64,000 bases of DNA from BD2-11 sp965115885 (GTDB taxonomy: Bacteria; Gemmatimonadota; Gemmatimonadetes; Longimicrobiales; Gaopeijiaceae). Where the stretch lies: positions 1,116,001-1,180,000 of the forward strand of contig OZ220479.1 of NCBI GenBank assembly GCA_965115885.1, read 5' to 3'. Below the pieces are notes generated by a model that made no database searches, had not been told where the DNA came from, and was given only the letters and a program-made list of their open reading frames with translations. Numbering within the stretch: position 1 is the stretch's first letter; every line of letters begins with the position of its first letter. Below are positions 62,500 through 64,000 of the stretch, in pieces. The position numbers and the translations under genes are program-made.

Positions 62500-62704
62500 G
62501 TATCTATGTTATAGGTCATTTGCAGCGTGTGTCAAGGGCACGAGATGGGTTTCCCGGGGGATCGAGGGCGACTGCGCCTAGGATAGTCGTTCAGAATACG
62601 CACACCGGGTTGGAGGCAGACGCTATCCCCAAGGCTATATTGATGCTTAAGGTGAACATTTTTCAGAACAGCCAAAGTCCTCATGAGAATTGTTTCATTC
62701 CTAT

Positions 62705-63394
62705 CTATTTATCCTTCATCCATCCCGGAGTCTTGCCTGAAGAGGTCAGATAGAGATTGAGCCCCACGAGCGTCGGCACAATGGTTTCTCGAAATCCGGA
62801 AACGTTCTCTGAGCTTCTTTTTAAGGGCGCACTGATAACTCGTTGCATGGCTCCAAGAGCACAGAGCTTATCGACCGAGGCGTGTGCCATTCTCCCTGGG
62901 AAACCGGCCTCGATCAAGGCCGGTTCCAGTTCATTGGCCACCATGGAGTCCTGCTCAACATCTCGATATTTGATTCCCTGTTCACAGACAAACTCGAGGA
63001 CCTCACAATCTAGCCGAGTCATTTGGTTGAGCATTTCAATGTGCATGATGTAAGAACTAAAATCCTCGCTAGGATCATCCATCGATATCCACGAAGCCAT
63101 CAAATTGGCCCATTTCTCTTGAAGCACTGAGTCATCGTGACAGGATGCCCGTTCGATCAGGGGCAACCCTACTGATAGCGGCAAGTGATGCAACTTGCTA
63201 TCATCAAGACCTTCTGCTTCGATACGCTCAGCTAATTTCTTTCCGATCTTAATCATATTCAAACAGCGCCAGTAGCGTGCCCAATCGCCGAAAGTCCCAC
63301 CGACTTGGTCGGCCGCTGGCCCCAACAGCCGAACAAACACACTGCTTGCTGCACCTACTGCATCTGCCTCGGTTTTGATCATTTCATAACTCAT
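62705..63394 (-). CDS. DUF4393 (Abi-alpha-like) protein, 229 aa
   Basis: ATG 63394 with GGAG eight bases upstream. Shows the DUF4393 pattern: an N-terminal SVFVRLLGPAADQVGGTFGD, RIEAEGLDDSKLHHLPLSVG, then HDDSVLQEKWANLMASWISM (the conserved 'W..LMAS' block) and MLNQMTRLDCEVLEFVCEQG. Pfam names the family after abortive-infection protein Abi-alpha; some members are linked to phage resistance, most are untested. Lower GC than its surroundings suggests horizontal acquisition. Members often occur alone in defence-rich regions, next to IS debris as here. Confidence 0.75.
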   Translation of the reverse strand: MSYEMIKTEADAVGAASSVFVRLLGPAADQVGGTFGDWARYWRCLNMIKIGKKLAERIEAEGLDDSKLHHLPLSVGLPLIERASCHDDSVLQEKWANLMASWISMDDPSEDFSSYIMHIEMLNQMTRLDCEVLEFVCEQGIKYRDVEQDSMVANELEPALIEAGFPGRMAHASVDKLCALGAMQRVISAPLKRSSENVSGFRETIVPTLVGLNLYLTSSGKTPGWMKDK

Positions 63395-63532
63395 TGGTCA
63401 CTCCGGTCCACGAGGACAGTCCGCTTTCATGCCACCCCCCTCTTCTTCGACAGTGTTTCGATCTTCTTGAGCATTGTCCGCGTCGTCCTGTAGCTATGGT
63501 CGGCGCATGTGCCCCGATCCGGGGCGTTGCGG

Positions 63533-63644
63533 TCATCTCTTCACCCAGCGGATGATTCCGCGGACGATGCTGAATCCATAGAACCATCCCATGACGATGA
63601 ATACGATGATCTCGGATCTCGCCCAGCTTGTCCAGGGGTCCCAT
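63533..63644 (-). pseudogene. 34-codon membrane peptide broken by a 7-bp duplication
   Basis: ATG 63644 with GGGAGG six bases upstream begins GPLDKLGEI, then the frame shifts; the neighbouring frame gives a hydrophobic helix IVFIVMGWFYGFSIVRGI and a basic end IRWVKR followed by TGA. CGAGATC is exactly duplicated (63608-63614 and 63615-63621 on the plus strand). Removing one copy joins the two pieces into a 34-residue single-pass membrane peptide. A plausible promoter (TAGACT, 17 bp, TATTCT) lies upstream near 63680-63710. Too short for family assignment; small hydrophobic peptides of this type can be toxins, but that is only a possibility. Confidence 0.5.
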
Positions 63645-63785
63645 GCCGTCCCTCCCAATCGGCGTGGCCGCTCGACACAGAATAGAATATAGTAACGTCC
63701 GGGTGAAGTCTATTCCAACGCGGTAATGAGCCCGAACGGAGGGGGTGGTGCGGGATAGGGTGAGCGGTCCGGGATCCGAGGCGTC

Positions 63786-64000
63786 ATGGACGTGAAACGG
63801 ACGGATCAAGATCCCCTCCCGAGCCGAGTCGTGCAACCGGATCGGGGGGTCATGGACGCGCGAGAGCCGGCGGGTTGTGCCATTCGCGAGCGGATGTGGA
63901 GCGCGCCGGTCGCTGCACCGCCGACGACTCCGGAGGTCGACTTCGTGGCGGCGGTGACGTTCACGCGGTGGACAGGGTGGGTGATCGGACCCGGGACGCG
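63786..64000 (+). CDS. Open reading frame running off the window, hypothetical
   Basis: ATG 63786, open for 71 codons to the window edge (DVKRTDQDPLPSRVVQPDRG, later VDFVAAVTFTRWTGWVIGPG). No ribosome site or known domain. It may be the start of a gene or a chance frame in GC-rich sequence. Confidence 0.25.
   Translation, partial: MDVKRTDQDPLPSRVVQPDRGVMDAREPAGCAIRERMWSAPVAAPPTTPEVDFVAAVTFTRWTGWVIGPGT

Noticed and set aside
63384..63836. 150-aa minus-strand ORF
   Set aside because: Mixed composition; its region is better explained by the 34-codon membrane peptide in shifted frames.
1..64000. tRNA, rRNA, CRISPR-Cas, or reverse-transcriptase-based diversification near the lipoproteins
   Set aside because: No cloverleaf-like sequence, rRNA, Cas or reverse transcriptase motif was seen in the window.

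Overview
The window is a very GC-rich (roughly 70% by eye) Gram-negative chromosome segment. LptF/LptG permeases, a SprA-type giant outer-membrane protein, DUF4159/DUF4175 proteins, LVIVD and carboxypeptidase-regulatory repeat proteins, and frequent GTG starts together suggest Gemmatimonadota, possibly a marine or host-associated lineage. This placement is inference from gene content; there is no rRNA or marker tree here.

Layout. 0-2.6 kb: 3' part of a modular surface protein with four ~645-bp repeats. 2.8-4.4 kb: decayed tyrosine integrase and helix-turn-helix gene. 4.5-22.3 kb: ordinary genes (M20 peptidase, LVIVD protein, lptF-lptG, SprA-like giant, AGCS symporter, dinB, sodA, LysM/M15-like protein). 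22.5-26.8 kb: accessory island with a broken AlbA_2 (Schlafen-type) gene and a three-gene overlapping operon (orf96, DUF6978, DUF1828/1829). An IS630 element is inserted in the middle gene of that operon, and removing it restores the reading frame exactly. 27-37.3 kb: housekeeping run aroC-aroK-topA-xerC-hslV-hslU-clpB. 37.4-43.0 and 55.3-60.9 kb: two direct copies, 17.85 kb apart, of a 1548-residue lipoprotein gene. Each copy has 16-bp palindromes, a perfect sigma-54 -24/-12 promoter, a ~700-nt structured leader with an 8-bp tandem repeat (11 versus 10 units), and a strong 3' hairpin. Between the copies lie mce, trxA, rsmI, DUF4159, DUF4175, a TPR protein, an 'AsnB-like' secreted protein and a JAMM-DinG helicase. 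60.9-64 kb: IS3 and IS21 debris, then a lower-GC patch with a DUF4393 (Abi-alpha type) gene and small membrane proteins.

The two most interesting things are (i) the duplicated, apparently RpoN-controlled giant-lipoprotein loci, whose last ~3.9 kb look identical while their 5' parts differ, and (ii) the IS-interrupted orf96-DUF6978-DUF1828 operon, a candidate defence or toxin-antitoxin-like module. Several accessory genes are broken by short tandem duplications (7, 10 and 23 bp), a recurring mutational signature in this window.
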